Positions 18,201 to 25,940 are shown, numbered from the stretch's first letter. The stretch: DNA of 46,736 nucleotides from Bacteroidaceae bacterium (GCA_017521285.1 JAFXDG010000130.1:1-46736); one strand, 5' to 3'. Numbers and translations are program-made. Notes: generated by a model not told the origin, from the sequence alone.

Positions 18201-18471
18201 CACTATCCTCGGTATGGTGCCTATGGCTGTCAGCACAGGTGAAGGTGCCGAAATGTGGCGTCCGCTCGGTATCTCCGTAATTGGTGGTCTGATCATCTCT
18301 ACCATCCTTACGTTGATTCTCGTGCCTGTGCTCTATTGCTCGTTTGCCGGTGTGGGTATCAAGCGTCAGCGCCGTCAGCTCCGCAAGGCCCGTGCATTGA
18401 ACGAGTACTATCAGAGCCACAAGGACAAGATGACCAAGAAGGCAAAGACAGATAATGTAATTAAGGATTAA
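15292..18471 (+). CDS. RND multidrug efflux permease (AcrB/HAE1-like)
   Basis: 1059 aa, full length for the family. One N-terminal and eleven later hydrophobic helices flank two large periplasmic loops, in the duplicated RND layout. The proton-relay region reads SIAIGNVVDDAIVVLENV with two adjacent Asp (around residue 405). The second half has GIVVKNGIVLIDYT with the conserved Lys. It is driven by proton influx and exports drugs, bile salts or similar compounds through the adaptor and duct. The substrate cannot be predicted. It is followed by a hairpin and a PG0541-like gene. Confidence 0.95.
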   Translation: MSLYEGAVKKPIMTTLCFVAVAIFGLFSLSKLPIDLMPDIETNTIMVMTAYPGASAEDIENNVTRPLENTLNSVEYLKHITSKSSENISVVTLEFEFGHDIDVLTNDVRDKLDMVTSALPDEVNNPIIFKFSADMMPILLLSVQAEESQAALYKILDDNVANPLARIPGVGSVSIAGAPQREVNVYCDPNRLEAYGLTVEAISALIGAENRNIPGGSFDIGNSTYSLRVEGEFVDPKEMENLVVGSRNGANIYLRDVARVVDGLQERAQKTFTNGKQGAMIIVQKQSGGNSVAISQAVMDQLPDLQKRLPSDVKLGIIVNTSDNIQNTIDSLVETICYAMLFVVLVVFVFLGRWRATVIICITIPLSLIASFIYLAITGGSLNIISMSCLSIAIGNVVDDAIVVLENVTTHIERGSDPKQAAIHGTNEVAISVIASTLTMIAVFFPLTMVTGMAGVLFEQLGWMMCVIMTVSTVAALSFTPMMCSQMLRLQKKPSKIFLALYKPVERALDKLDDWYKRRIYWATRHRVTTICGCAILFVLSCLCAGSIGTEFFPAQDSGRASVKLYLPIGTRVEHAQRLAEELANTWITRYGDDLRACNFTVGQADSDNTFASMQENGSHIISFNIGLVSVTEREKGLEEICNEMREDLKGYPEFDRTQVTMGGGGMGGQSTADFEIYGYDFTITDSISQQLKRELLKINGVAEVNISRQDYQPEYQVDFDREKLAMHGMNLATAATYLRNRVNGATASYFREDGDEYDIVVRYAPEFRTSIEDLENILLYNNGGKAIRVRDVGQVVERQNPPTIERKDRERIVTVSAVISDVPLGDVVTAGEALIDQMDLPNGINIQISGSYEDQQESFADLGVLGVLIIVLVFIVMAAQFESLTYPFIIMFSVPFAFSGVLLALFLTGTNLNVMSMLGGIMLIGIVVKNGIVLIDYTMLCRERGMSVLNAVVTAGRSRLRPVLMTTLTTILGMVPMAVSTGEGAEMWRPLGISVIGGLIISTILTLILVPVLYCSFAGVGIKRQRRQLRKARALNEYYQSHKDKMTKKAKTDNVIKD

Positions 18472-18476
18472 TAGAA

Positions 18477-18563
18477 GACCCACCCTAACCCTCCCTGTGA
18501 GGGAGGGAATAGGAGTTGTACAGGCATTTATAATTCCTCCCTCACAGGGAGGTTAGGTGGGTC
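18477..18563. repeat. Nested GC-rich hairpin (GACCCACC / GGTGGGTC)
   Basis: The left arm starts GACCCACCCTAACC and holds CCTCCCTGTGAGGGAGG, itself a palindrome. The right arm (from 18533) again holds CCTCCCTCACAGGGAGG and ends GGTTAGGTGGGTC. The whole can fold as one long stem or two small ones. Related C-rich hairpins are at 20552-20680, 20736-20753 and 39081-39124. It separates the pump gene from the PG0541-like gene. Confidence 0.75.
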
Positions 18564-18580
18564 CCCAAATTTAAAAGAAT

Positions 18581-18874
18581 ATGAAATCAGTATTTATCGC
18601 ATACGACCAAGCTTTCCACGAGCGCATTGTTGCTACGCTCGACCGTCTCAATTGCCGTGGATTCAGCCATTTCCACGATGTGCAAGGCCGTGGAAGCAAA
18701 ACGGGTGAGCCTCACTTCGGCAGTCATGCATGGCCCAGCATGTGTTCGGCCATCATCACCATTGTGGAAGACCAGCGTGTGAAGCCGCTCCTCGAAGCCC
18801 TTCATGCTATGGACAAAGAGACAGAGATGCTCGGCCTCCGTGCTTTCGTTTGGAATATCGAGGAGAGCATTTGA
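18581..18874 (+). CDS. PG0541-like, RND transporter-associated small protein
   Basis: 97 aa, cytoplasmic, with no signal or membrane segment. The sequence (MKSVFIAYDQAFHERIV, GRGSKTGEPHFGSHAWP, SAIITIVED) matches the PG0541 family of small proteins encoded after RND pumps in Bacteroidota. The size and alternating beta/alpha pattern suggest a PII-like ferredoxin fold, so it might sense a small molecule or modulate the pump; that is inference. It ends the efflux operon and is followed by a strong terminator. Confidence 0.8.
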   Translation: MKSVFIAYDQAFHERIVATLDRLNCRGFSHFHDVQGRGSKTGEPHFGSHAWPSMCSAIITIVEDQRVKPLLEALHAMDKETEMLGLRAFVWNIEESI

Positions 18875-18902
18875 TAAGGCTCAGTTGAATAAGAATAAAT
18901 AA

Positions 18903-18967
18903 AGAGAGAGGAATGAAGCGTATGGCTCACACGATGGCCACGCGTCTTCATTCCTCTCTCTATTTTT
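18903..18967 (+). terminator. Terminator of the efflux operon
   Basis: AGAGAGAGGAATGAAG (18903-18918) and CTTCATTCCTCTCTCT (18946-18961) pair perfectly over 16 bp, followed by ATTTTTG. The stem is long enough to act for both strands, and the convergent pepD gene ends at 19079. Confidence 0.85.
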
Positions 18968-19078
18968 GTGCGTTGTATTTTACTTCATTTCTGTTACATA
19001 CAACTTCAGTTCACACGCTTTCTCTTTTTCATAGTAGAAGAAGAGTGCTTACACTCTTCACTCTTCCCTCTTTACTCT

Positions 19079-20536
19079 TCACTTACAAGGCACCTGCTTC
19101 AGTGTCTCCAACAGGAAGTCGTAGAACTTCTGTACCGAGGGGATGAACACGCGCTCGTCGGGAGAGTGGGGCGAACGGAGGGTTGGACCGAAGGAAATCA
19201 TGTCGAGGCCCGGATGGGTGGCACCGATGATGCCGCATTCGAGTCCAGCGTGGATGACTTTCACCTCGGGCTCTTTGCCGAACTGGATGTTGTAGCTCTC
19301 CTTCATGGCCTTCAGGATGGGCGAGTTCACGTTGGGTTGCCAGCCTGAGTAGCTTCCGCTCAGTTCCACCTTCATGCCTGCCATGTTGAAGCAGCACTCC
19401 AGTGAAGTGGCCACATATTCCTTCATCGATTCGCTGCTGCTGCGTGCCAGAATGTTGAACTCTGCGCGTCCGTCGCCAATGCGGATGATGGCCAGGTTTG
19501 ACGAGGTCTCCACCGTGTCGGGGATGGTGGGGATGTAGCGCACCACGCCGTCGTGGCAAGCAAAGATGGCATCCACCAGATTGTCCTGAATCTCTTCGGG
19601 CACTTCACCCTTCGGCAGTCCTACGCGTTCGGCCTTCAAGGTAATGGGAGTCTCTACAGCATTGTACTCTTCGTTGAACAGCTCTTCGCAATATTTCACC
19701 AATCCCATCAGTTCCTCTTCGTTTTCAGCAGGGATGGTCAGCACTGCTTCACATTCGCGGGGGATGGCGTTACGCATGTTTCCTCCGCTCCAGCTGGCCA
19801 GGCGTGCCTCGTAGTCGGCAATGGCTTCGCGCACCAGGCGCACCATCAGTTTGTTGGCATTGGCACGTCCTTCGCTGATTTCAAGACCTGAGTGTCCGCC
19901 ACGCAAACCCTTGAGGGTAATCTTGATGGCGATGTCCGTCGGGTCAGTCTCCACCTCTTTATATTCGAGCGAAGCTGTCACGTCGATACCTCCGGCACAT
20001 CCGATGTAGAGTTCGCCCTCTTCCTCCGAGTCGAGGTTGAGCAGCATCTTGCCCTTCAGCGTTCCCTCTTTCAGTCCGAATGCACCGTACATGCCTGTCT
20101 CTTCATCGGCAGTGATGAGAGCCTCCAACGGGCCGTGCACCAGTGAGTTGTCCTCCATGATGGCCATGATGGCAGCCACGCCCATACCGTTGTCAGCGCC
20201 CAGTGTAGTGCCCTTGGCACGCACCCATTCTCCGTCGATGTAGGTCTGGATGGGGTCTTTCACAAAGTCGTGCACCGTGTCGTTGTTCTTCTGCGGCACC
20301 ATGTCCATGTGAGCCTGCAGGACAACCGTTTCGCGGTTCTCCATGCCTGCCGTAGCCGGTTTGCGGTAGATGATGTTTCCTGCCTCGTCCATGCATGTTT
20401 CCACGCCCACCTGCTTGCCAAAGTTGAGCAGGAATTGCTGGATTGCTTCAAGATGTCCCGACGGGCGGGGTACTTGTGTCAGTTCGTAAAAATGCTTCCA
20501 CACTGCCTGTGGAGCCAATGATTGGATAGTTTCCAT
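19079..20536 (-). CDS. pepD: Aminoacyl-histidine dipeptidase (PepD, peptidase M20C)
   Basis: 485 aa, full length for PepD. It splits Xaa-His and other dipeptides with two zinc ions in the cytoplasm. Metal and catalytic motifs are QAHMDMVPQ (His), GADNGMGVA (bridging Asp) and DEETGMYGA (catalytic and metal-binding Glu). A dimerisation domain follows, and the C-terminal HAGLECGII resembles other M20 enzymes. I chose the ATG at 20536 (METIQSLAPQAVWKHF); the frame is open further upstream but that part is repeat DNA. Two tandem C-rich hairpins lie just upstream. Confidence 0.95.
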   Translation of the reverse strand: METIQSLAPQAVWKHFYELTQVPRPSGHLEAIQQFLLNFGKQVGVETCMDEAGNIIYRKPATAGMENRETVVLQAHMDMVPQKNNDTVHDFVKDPIQTYIDGEWVRAKGTTLGADNGMGVAAIMAIMEDNSLVHGPLEALITADEETGMYGAFGLKEGTLKGKMLLNLDSEEEGELYIGCAGGIDVTASLEYKEVETDPTDIAIKITLKGLRGGHSGLEISEGRANANKLMVRLVREAIADYEARLASWSGGNMRNAIPRECEAVLTIPAENEEELMGLVKYCEELFNEEYNAVETPITLKAERVGLPKGEVPEEIQDNLVDAIFACHDGVVRYIPTIPDTVETSSNLAIIRIGDGRAEFNILARSSSESMKEYVATSLECCFNMAGMKVELSGSYSGWQPNVNSPILKAMKESYNIQFGKEPEVKVIHAGLECGIIGATHPGLDMISFGPTLRSPHSPDERVFIPSVQKFYDFLLETLKQVPCK

Positions 20537-20551
20537 AATAGTGGATGTTAT

Positions 20552-20680
20552 CAGACCCTCCCCTTGCCCCTCCACAAAGGAGGGGAGTGGAATGTTCTGT
20601 GGTTAATAAATTGATTTTATAATCGGACCCTTCCCCTTGCCCCTCCACAAGGGAGGGGAGTAGAATGTTCCGTAGTTAAT
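20552..20680. repeat. Direct duplication of a C-rich hairpin upstream of pepD
   Basis: Copies at 20552-20606 and 20624-20680 are about 72 nt apart. Each has CCCCTTGCCCCTCCACAA, then GGAGGGGAGT, GAATGTTC and GTTAAT, and differs from the other at a handful of positions. Read on the minus strand, the element resembles 39081-39124 on the plus strand (CCCTCCCTTG then GGAGGGG), so it is a dispersed family. Confidence 0.85.
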
Positions 20681-20730
20681 TCTTTATCTTTTTTATCGTT
20701 TCGCTCCTTTTTTTAGTCATTCAAGAGTAT

Positions 20731-21738
20731 CTACTCCTTCCCCTTGGGGAAGGCCGGGATGGGGTCCGTCTGTGTGGTCTTTATCATCGCATACATTCCC
20801 AGCAGGATGAGGGCCGCCGTCTGCGTGCCGTGTACGATGAGGGCAAACACACCTGCGTCGGCTTCGCTCACTCCGTAGAGCAATGTCAGCATCGAGATGA
20901 CCACATAGTGCCACGGTCCGGCCCCATTGGGTGTGGGCACAAGCACGGCAAAGCTCGTGGTGATGAACACCGCAAGGCCAGCCTTGAAGCTCAAGTCGGC
21001 CGTGAACGGGAAGCAGTAGAATGTCAGGTAGAACTGCATGATGTAGCTTCCCCAGATGGCGGCACTATAAAACAAGAAGAGCGGAAGGTTCCTTACCCCC
21101 CGCACCGAACAGATGCCTTCCCAGAATCCGCGCAAAGTGCCCTTTACCTTTTCGGCCACCGACATGCGGCGGAGCACATAGTAACCGCCCACACAGAGCG
21201 CCACCGCCACACCTGCCCACAGGTAGAGGCTTCCCGAAATCAAGAGCGAGCGCACCGAGTCGAAGTTCGTGCCCTTCTCAACGAAGAAGGTGTGCAACAC
21301 ATCAAACTGAAGCGCCACCACCATGAGGGCGATAATCATGACGCACATCATGTCCACCACACGCTCCGTCACCACCGTGCCCAGCGACTTGGTGAACGAC
21401 ACTCCGTCGTACCGTTTCAGCACTCCACATCTGGCCACCTCGCCCGAACGGGGAATCACCAGACTGGCCGCGTAGGAGAGGAAGATGGCGTTGATGCACG
21501 TCCCCGTGCGTGGCCGTTCGCCCAATGGCTCTAATGTCTGTTTCCAACGGAGCCCGCGGAACACATGACTCAACACCTCGAACACCAGCGACAAGGCCAG
21601 CCACCACAGGTTCATCTCGTACAGAAACGTGTGGCTCACGGCCGAGAAGTCGAAGTCGCGGTACGTCCACCACAAGATGCCTCCCCCCAATGCGAGGGGC
21701 AACACAATCTTTATGAGGCTTTTGAGGTATTTCTTCAT
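20731..21738 (-). CDS. Flippase-like membrane protein (LPG synthase TM-domain family, UPF0104)
   Basis: 335 aa, with about seven or eight hydrophobic segments spread along the protein. It carries the family signatures LSHVFRGLRWK, SYAASLVIPRSGEVARCGVL and PTPNGAGPWHY. Members of PF03706 resemble the membrane part of MprF; many stand alone with unknown lipid substrates. The ATG at 21738 is chosen because the upstream extension is polar and crosses a promoter-like box. The last residues (DPIPAFPKGKE) are encoded by a C-rich palindrome (20736-20753) of the dispersed repeat family, so the C-terminus may have been replaced by repeat DNA. Confidence 0.82.
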   Translation of the reverse strand: MKKYLKSLIKIVLPLALGGGILWWTYRDFDFSAVSHTFLYEMNLWWLALSLVFEVLSHVFRGLRWKQTLEPLGERPRTGTCINAIFLSYAASLVIPRSGEVARCGVLKRYDGVSFTKSLGTVVTERVVDMMCVMIIALMVVALQFDVLHTFFVEKGTNFDSVRSLLISGSLYLWAGVAVALCVGGYYVLRRMSVAEKVKGTLRGFWEGICSVRGVRNLPLFLFYSAAIWGSYIMQFYLTFYCFPFTADLSFKAGLAVFITTSFAVLVPTPNGAGPWHYVVISMLTLLYGVSEADAGVFALIVHGTQTAALILLGMYAMIKTTQTDPIPAFPKGKE

Positions 21739-21759
21739 GCTGTGTTCCGTTATTCTTTG

Positions 21760-21790
21760 CAAAGAAACAACTTTTATTTGAGATGGCAAA
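21760..21790 (-). promoter_or_regulatory. Probable promoter of the flippase-like gene
   Basis: The minus strand has TTTG (21787-21790), a 19-nt spacer and TTTCTTTG (21760-21767), 21 nt upstream of the ATG. The first base of the -7 box departs from TAnnTTTG. Confidence 0.45.
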
Positions 21791-21951
21791 GTCAATATCT
21801 TTAAAATTCGTGAAGACGATAAATTCACTTACAGTTCTCCCTCTATCGTCTGTGTGTTCCAATGTGGCGTTTTTTGTTAAAGTTGAAGATTGAATTTGTC
21901 AGACAAATAAGTCATTTTTCCAATTTACCCATGATTCGGTTTGTTCTGTTG

Positions 21952-23103
21952 TTATCGATTGAAAATGTGCAAGTAGTTGATATGGCCACAGAATGAATCG
22001 TCGTTCTCTTCCCCTTCCGTATTGATTACCTGCGTGAGAGTGGTTTCCTGAGAGAATAATGAACGGAAATACTTCAGGTTCTTGTAGAAATCAGGATGAA
22101 TGGTTGGAGAAAGTTTTATCTCATAGGCTAATAGATTCACTCCATCCTCAAGAATCAGATCCACTTCGTGTTGTCCTTTATCGCGGAAGAAAAACAGGTT
22201 GTTGTCTTGCCCATTATTGTATTGATGTTTGAGAATATCGCAAATCACCATATTTTCAAAAATCTGTCCACGCAACGGGTGGGTTTCCACCTGTTCTGCT
22301 GATTTTATGCCGAGCAGATAGCACACCATGCCCACATCGTAGAAATAAATCTTAGGTGTCTTTACAAGCCTTTTTCCGATATTCCTATAAAATGGTTGCA
22401 GGCGGAATGCTACGTATGACGCTTCCAAAACGTTCATCCATTCTTGTATTGTGGGAATGGAAACTCCCAGTTCTCCAGACATGCTCTGTGCATTGAACTC
22501 GGTGCCAATCCTTGATGCACACATGATGATGAAACGGCGGAACTCCGATAGACGGCGTATATTCATCACCTGTTGGATGTCACGTTGGATATAGGTTGTA
22601 AAATATTGGCGGTAAATATCCAGTGGGGGTATCTGATTGGCCCAAACTGCCGGATAGAAACCGTGAAACATCAGTTCGAATGCATTCCTTGATTTGTCCT
22701 TTTCTGTCAATTCTTCTATAGAAAAGGGCAACAATGTCAGCACTGCACTCCGACCGGCAAGGGATTGGGTGATTTTCTGCATCAACATGAAATTGTTGCT
22801 TCCTGTCAGGACGAAATGTGCATCGGGATACTCATCAACAACCACTTGGACTACAGAAAATATTTCGGGCATATTCTGCACTTCATCAATAATCAGCCCT
22901 TCCCTGTACTTGACTAAAAAGTTTTTCCGGTCGAGTTCTAATTCTGTGCGGGTGGTTTCATCCTCCAAATTGATGTATTTAAATAGTGGAAATACCTTTT
23001 TGCACAATGTGGTCTTTCCCGATTGGCGTGGCCCTGTGATTGTAAGCACTCGAAAGTAAGTTGACAGGCGCAAGACTTCTTTTTCTATTTCTCTATTATA
23101 CAT
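21952..23103 (-). CDS. AAA-family ATPase with DUF4143 domain
   Basis: 383 aa. The N-terminal AAA_14 ATPase has Walker A GPRQSGKTT (24-32), Walker B IIDEVQ (71-76) and a sensor-like VLTGSNNF. A winged-helix-like middle follows. The C-terminal DUF4143 region ends in FRDKGQHEVDLILE and YEIK, an arrangement (E-V-D ... E-x-K) recalling PD-(D/E)XK nuclease folds. Such proteins are common in gut Bacteroidales, often in many copies. The role is unsettled, and I do not claim a defence function. The ATG at 23103 fits the promoter 50 nt upstream. It stands alone, 200 bp from a plus-strand gap. Confidence 0.88.
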   Translation of the reverse strand: MYNREIEKEVLRLSTYFRVLTITGPRQSGKTTLCKKVFPLFKYINLEDETTRTELELDRKNFLVKYREGLIIDEVQNMPEIFSVVQVVVDEYPDAHFVLTGSNNFMLMQKITQSLAGRSAVLTLLPFSIEELTEKDKSRNAFELMFHGFYPAVWANQIPPLDIYRQYFTTYIQRDIQQVMNIRRLSEFRRFIIMCASRIGTEFNAQSMSGELGVSIPTIQEWMNVLEASYVAFRLQPFYRNIGKRLVKTPKIYFYDVGMVCYLLGIKSAEQVETHPLRGQIFENMVICDILKHQYNNGQDNNLFFFRDKGQHEVDLILEDGVNLLAYEIKLSPTIHPDFYKNLKYFRSLFSQETTLTQVINTEGEENDDSFCGHINYLHIFNR

Positions 23104-23152
23104 ATCCTTAATGATAAGCTGGACAAATCTAAAGTAGTACTTTATATTTGGA

Positions 23153-23184
23153 CAAAGGTAGTGCATTTGTTTGAAATACACAAA
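23153..23184 (-). promoter_or_regulatory. Promoter of the AAA/DUF4143 gene
   Basis: The minus strand has TTTG (23181-23184), a 20-nt spacer and TACCTTTG (23153-23160), an exact Bacteroidota promoter. Confidence 0.78.
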
Positions 23185-23355
23185 TTTATTGGCACAAAAT
23201 AGATTATTTCTTCAATGAATCAGTGGAAAAAAGTATCTATCCAGTGGTGATTGCTTTCGTGAGAATGCTTTTTGAGGTAAAAGATTTATGCTTCTGTAAA
23301 TATTTCATCCCTCACGATGTAAAGAAACAGAAAAACTGTTTTGCTCCACTCTCTT

Positions 23356-23421
23356 CATCCCAAGGCTAAGCCAGCCTTAACCCAAGGCTAAGGTTACTTC
23401 ATCCCAAGGTTGAGCATCAGT
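23356..23421. repeat. Three 22-nt units, conserved 5' part with variable 3' part (CCCAAGG array)
   Basis: Units start at 23356, 23378 and 23400. The 5' parts are CATCCCAAGGCTAAG, TAACCCAAGGCTAAG and CATCCCAAGGTTGAG. The 3' parts CCAGCCT, GTTACTT and CATCAGT differ. The core resembles the CCTTGGG core of the array at 5978. A weaker CATTTACGACCC unit begins in phase at 23422. Confidence 0.8.
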
Positions 23422-23505
23422 CATTTACGACCCGATTGAAATTCTCGCCTATTTTCGTCCAAAAGAAAACTTGCGCCCATATACGCGATTCTCGCGCGGC
23501 CAGTT

Positions 23506-23548
23506 TTGTATAAATATACAGAGTGATTGTATAAATATACATTTCACC
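23506..23548. repeat. Two 21-nt units with TTGTATAAATATAC core
   Basis: TTGTATAAATATAC begins at 23506 and again at 23527, followed by AGAGTGA and ATTTCAC. The core is nearly palindromic. A related TTGTATATATATAC lies at 23710. These continue the row of 21-24-nt units between 23356 and 23686. Confidence 0.7.
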
Positions 23549-23575
23549 TGTTTTCAGTCACATCCCCTCCTGTCC

Positions 23576-23686
23576 GTGTGCACACCCTCTATTGGGCGTG
23601 TGCACACTATATAGTACTGTGTCTGAAGAAACTCCGCCGACCGTGTGCACACGGTTGGCGACACGTGTGCACACGCCCTTTCCGTC
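23576..23686. repeat. Palindrome array: GTGTGCACAC with variable 11-14-nt tails
   Basis: The perfect palindrome GTGTGCACAC occurs at 23576, 23598, 23643 and 23665. A degenerate GTGTCTGAAG at 23619 keeps the phase. Tails are CCTCTATTGGGC, TATATAGTACT, AAACTCCGCCGACC and GGTTGGCGACAC. Steps are 22, 21, 24 and 22 nt. There is no reading frame of note. Tails do not repeat. Confidence 0.8.
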
Positions 23687-23814
23687 TCCTGTCTTCCGGT
23701 CTTTGTACATTGTATATATATACAAATAACGACCCGTTACAAACCTTTCCCTTCTGATGAAATAGAAAAGTAGGAATTATTACTGTGGGATGTAAAGGAA
23801 AACGACAAATACAG

Positions 23815-24035
23815 CTGCCGGCTATGGCTAATGGCGATAGCTGATAGCGATGGCTGTTGGCGATGGCAGATGGCTTCGACCTTCGACCTTTGCCCTTTGA
23901 CCTTTGCCCTTTGACCTTGCACTCAACGCATCAACGAATATTCGCCTCAACGTCGAACGCATCAACGAAAAACATGTTTTCCAACATATTCCACGAAATA
24001 ATTCATAATTTATAAGTCATAATTCATAATTAAAT
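23815..24035. repeat. Compound repeat, partner of 190-510 in reverse order
   Basis: ATGGCTAATGGCGATAGC-type words (23823-23872) are followed by a strict 7-nt row: CTTCGAC twice, CTTTGCC, CTTTGAC, CTTTGCC, CTTTGAC, CTTGCAC (from 23877). CAACGCATCAACG words (23928-23968) and ATAATTC/ATAATTT 7-nt words (24000-24033) come next. The first three classes are the reverse complement, in reverse order, of those at 190-300. No gene is seen between 23104 and 24416. Confidence 0.75.
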
Positions 24036-24149
24036 TGTATTTTCGCACTTCATATTGTCGGAAAACCTAACGGGACAAAGGCAGTGAACTGACATTTACT
24101 AAAAAAGTGTTTACTATACGCTTCGGTTTTGACGTCATAAGAACTTTGC

Positions 24150-24341
24150 AACTTCAAACGAATCAGTCAAGAACAAAGCAACAAGGGACGCTCTGTGAGA
24201 TGTATATATACAGACAACACTTGTCGTGGCTATTATATATCATCATCAACGTGGAGCTTTCGGTGTTGTTCATTTCGACTAATCGGACAATGTGAAGGCC
24301 TTTATGATGTGGAACGGGCATAGACGGCTCCACGCTTTTTT
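24150..24341 (+). ncRNA. Candidate structured RNA ending in a terminator
   Basis: CGTGGAGC (24250-24257) pairs perfectly with GCTCCACG (24327-24334), which is followed by C and six T. A nearer partner, GTGGA (24309-24313), competes for TCCAC. An AACTTTGC near 24142-24149 resembles a -7 box but lacks the leading TA. This could be a small RNA of about 190 nt, or a leader. An overlapping 62-codon frame (24107-24295) shows no recognisable motif. Evidence is limited to the stem and T-run. Confidence 0.3.
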
Positions 24342-24416
24342 GTATCTGTCAGAATCAATATAAACCTTTATTAAACTTTGCATCAGAGGAGTCATGTGCA
24401 GCAAAAAGAAAAGAAT

Positions 24417-25934
24417 ATGAAAAAGATGATGATTTTCGTACTGCTCCTGTCAATATCGGAGATGGCAGTATGGGCTTATCAGTCAGAGAAAATCTATGTT
24501 AATTCTGGTGGCAAGCAGCGCAACATGCTTGTCTATACACCAGATGAACTACCTGAAGGTTGTCCACTCTTCATAACCACTCATGGCATGGGTGGCAGTT
24601 CGGAAAATCAAGCGGAGCACGACAGAATGTATGAACTTGTGGACACAGCCAAGTTCGTCATGGTATATCCTCGCGCCGACGGCGATTATTGGGACATTAG
24701 CGGCATCACAGACCAAAATTTCATCATCAAAGTCATCGACGAGATGGCCACACGTTACAAGATAGACCGTAGCCGAGTCTACTGGTCTGGTTTCTCCATG
24801 GGGTCGATGCTGTTGTTCCATTGCATGCCCAATATGCTCGACAAAATTGCGGCCTTTGCTCCCACAAGCGGAATTCAGTTCAGTGAGGAACCTTGGAAAA
24901 AATGTGCAAAAAAAGTGAATGTCATGGAGTGCATCGCCTATAATGACAACGCCTTCACGTACAACAAATATAACATTCGAGGCTATATGGAGAATATGGC
25001 TAATATGAATCGCTATACTAAGTATGAAAAGCAGTCGGGGTATCGCACCAAGGACGGTACGTCATGGTTCGACGGTGACCGTGAACTGTGGCTCAATGAA
25101 AAAACTGGCCACGAGGTGGTACTCTATTCATATAATTATAGTGGTAAAGGATCGCACACACCGGTCGCTGAGAACTCTTACGAAATATGGAACTGGTGCA
25201 AACGATTCACACTGGATCCTGATGCCCCTGGAAACTCTACACAAGAAGAGGCAGAGGTTGTTCATTATGATGCAACAGCCGGAAATGTTTGGGCAGCTGC
25301 ACCAACCAGTGGTATTCCAAGCGGTTCAGACATTACCTTCAATGGTATGAAAATAACAATTGGAGCGCCTGATGATCCCGTCTCTTGGGCTTGGCATGCA
25401 GGCAATCAGGGGTTGCTACCATCGCAGATGCCCTCAACCAATGGAACCGTGGAGACGCTCATTACATCGTTCTCTGACACTGAGCCTTATGGTGAATTGC
25501 CCACTCACGGTGCTTTCCTGAAGATAGAGCCTTCCGTTGCGGGTAAAATTACCATTAGCGGCAAGGCATCAGCCAATGCTGCACAGCCGTTGATCTTCGT
25601 TGCCTGCCAGAAGACCGACCTGCAGGCTATTGAGGCTGTAAAGATAACCCCATGGAATAACAGTGTGATGCAGTGGGTCTATGAAGTCGATGCAAACCAT
25701 GTGTACTACTTTTTCCAACAGGCTTACCCTGGACAACTCACGGCCTACCGCTTCACGCTCCGGAGCATATCGTATGAGTGTGACATAAATACATCTGTCA
25801 CAGATTTGCGCTTTTCAAGGAATCAGCAGAATGTCATCTACAATCTTGGTGGTATTCTTCAGAATGATATGCAACGTGGATTGAATATTGTGGTAACCGC
25901 CGATGGTGATGTTAGGAAAATTCTATCCAAATAG
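24417..25934 (+). CDS. Secreted PHB-depolymerase/feruloyl-type esterase with C-terminal sorting-like tail
   Basis: 505 aa. A signal peptide (1-20, ending VWA) precedes an alpha/beta-hydrolase of the PHB-depolymerase/CE1-like group. The oxyanion region is THGMGGSS. The nucleophile is Ser127 in GFSMGS, with Asp177 and His247 (GSHTPVAE) as likely partners. From about 275 to 465 lies a beta-rich domain (VWAAAPTSGIPSGSDITF), perhaps carbohydrate-binding. The last 30 residues (VIYNLGGILQND, RGLNIVVTADGDVRKIL) resemble the C-terminal tails of Bacteroidales secreted proteins (T9SS type A-like). The substrate, plant cell-wall esters or polyesters, is inferred. Its ATG follows a TTTATTAAACTTTGC promoter-like stretch. 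Confidence 0.82.
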   Translation: MKKMMIFVLLLSISEMAVWAYQSEKIYVNSGGKQRNMLVYTPDELPEGCPLFITTHGMGGSSENQAEHDRMYELVDTAKFVMVYPRADGDYWDISGITDQNFIIKVIDEMATRYKIDRSRVYWSGFSMGSMLLFHCMPNMLDKIAAFAPTSGIQFSEEPWKKCAKKVNVMECIAYNDNAFTYNKYNIRGYMENMANMNRYTKYEKQSGYRTKDGTSWFDGDRELWLNEKTGHEVVLYSYNYSGKGSHTPVAENSYEIWNWCKRFTLDPDAPGNSTQEEAEVVHYDATAGNVWAAAPTSGIPSGSDITFNGMKITIGAPDDPVSWAWHAGNQGLLPSQMPSTNGTVETLITSFSDTEPYGELPTHGAFLKIEPSVAGKITISGKASANAAQPLIFVACQKTDLQAIEAVKITPWNNSVMQWVYEVDANHVYYFFQQAYPGQLTAYRFTLRSISYECDINTSVTDLRFSRNQQNVIYNLGGILQNDMQRGLNIVVTADGDVRKILSK

Positions 25935-25940
25935 CAGTGA

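Noticed and set aside
21952-23103. AAA/DUF4143 ATPase as part of a phage-defence system
   Set aside because: No partner nuclease, toxin, methylase or reverse transcriptase is adjacent; the family is widespread and of unsettled role.
23576-23686. CRISPR array with GTGTGCACAC repeats
   Set aside because: 10-nt repeats and 11-14-nt gaps are outside any known CRISPR geometry; listed as a repeat array instead.
23527-23757. Short frames in the 23.2-24.4 kb gap as genes
   Set aside because: They cross the repeat units with non-triplet period and have no start context or domain.
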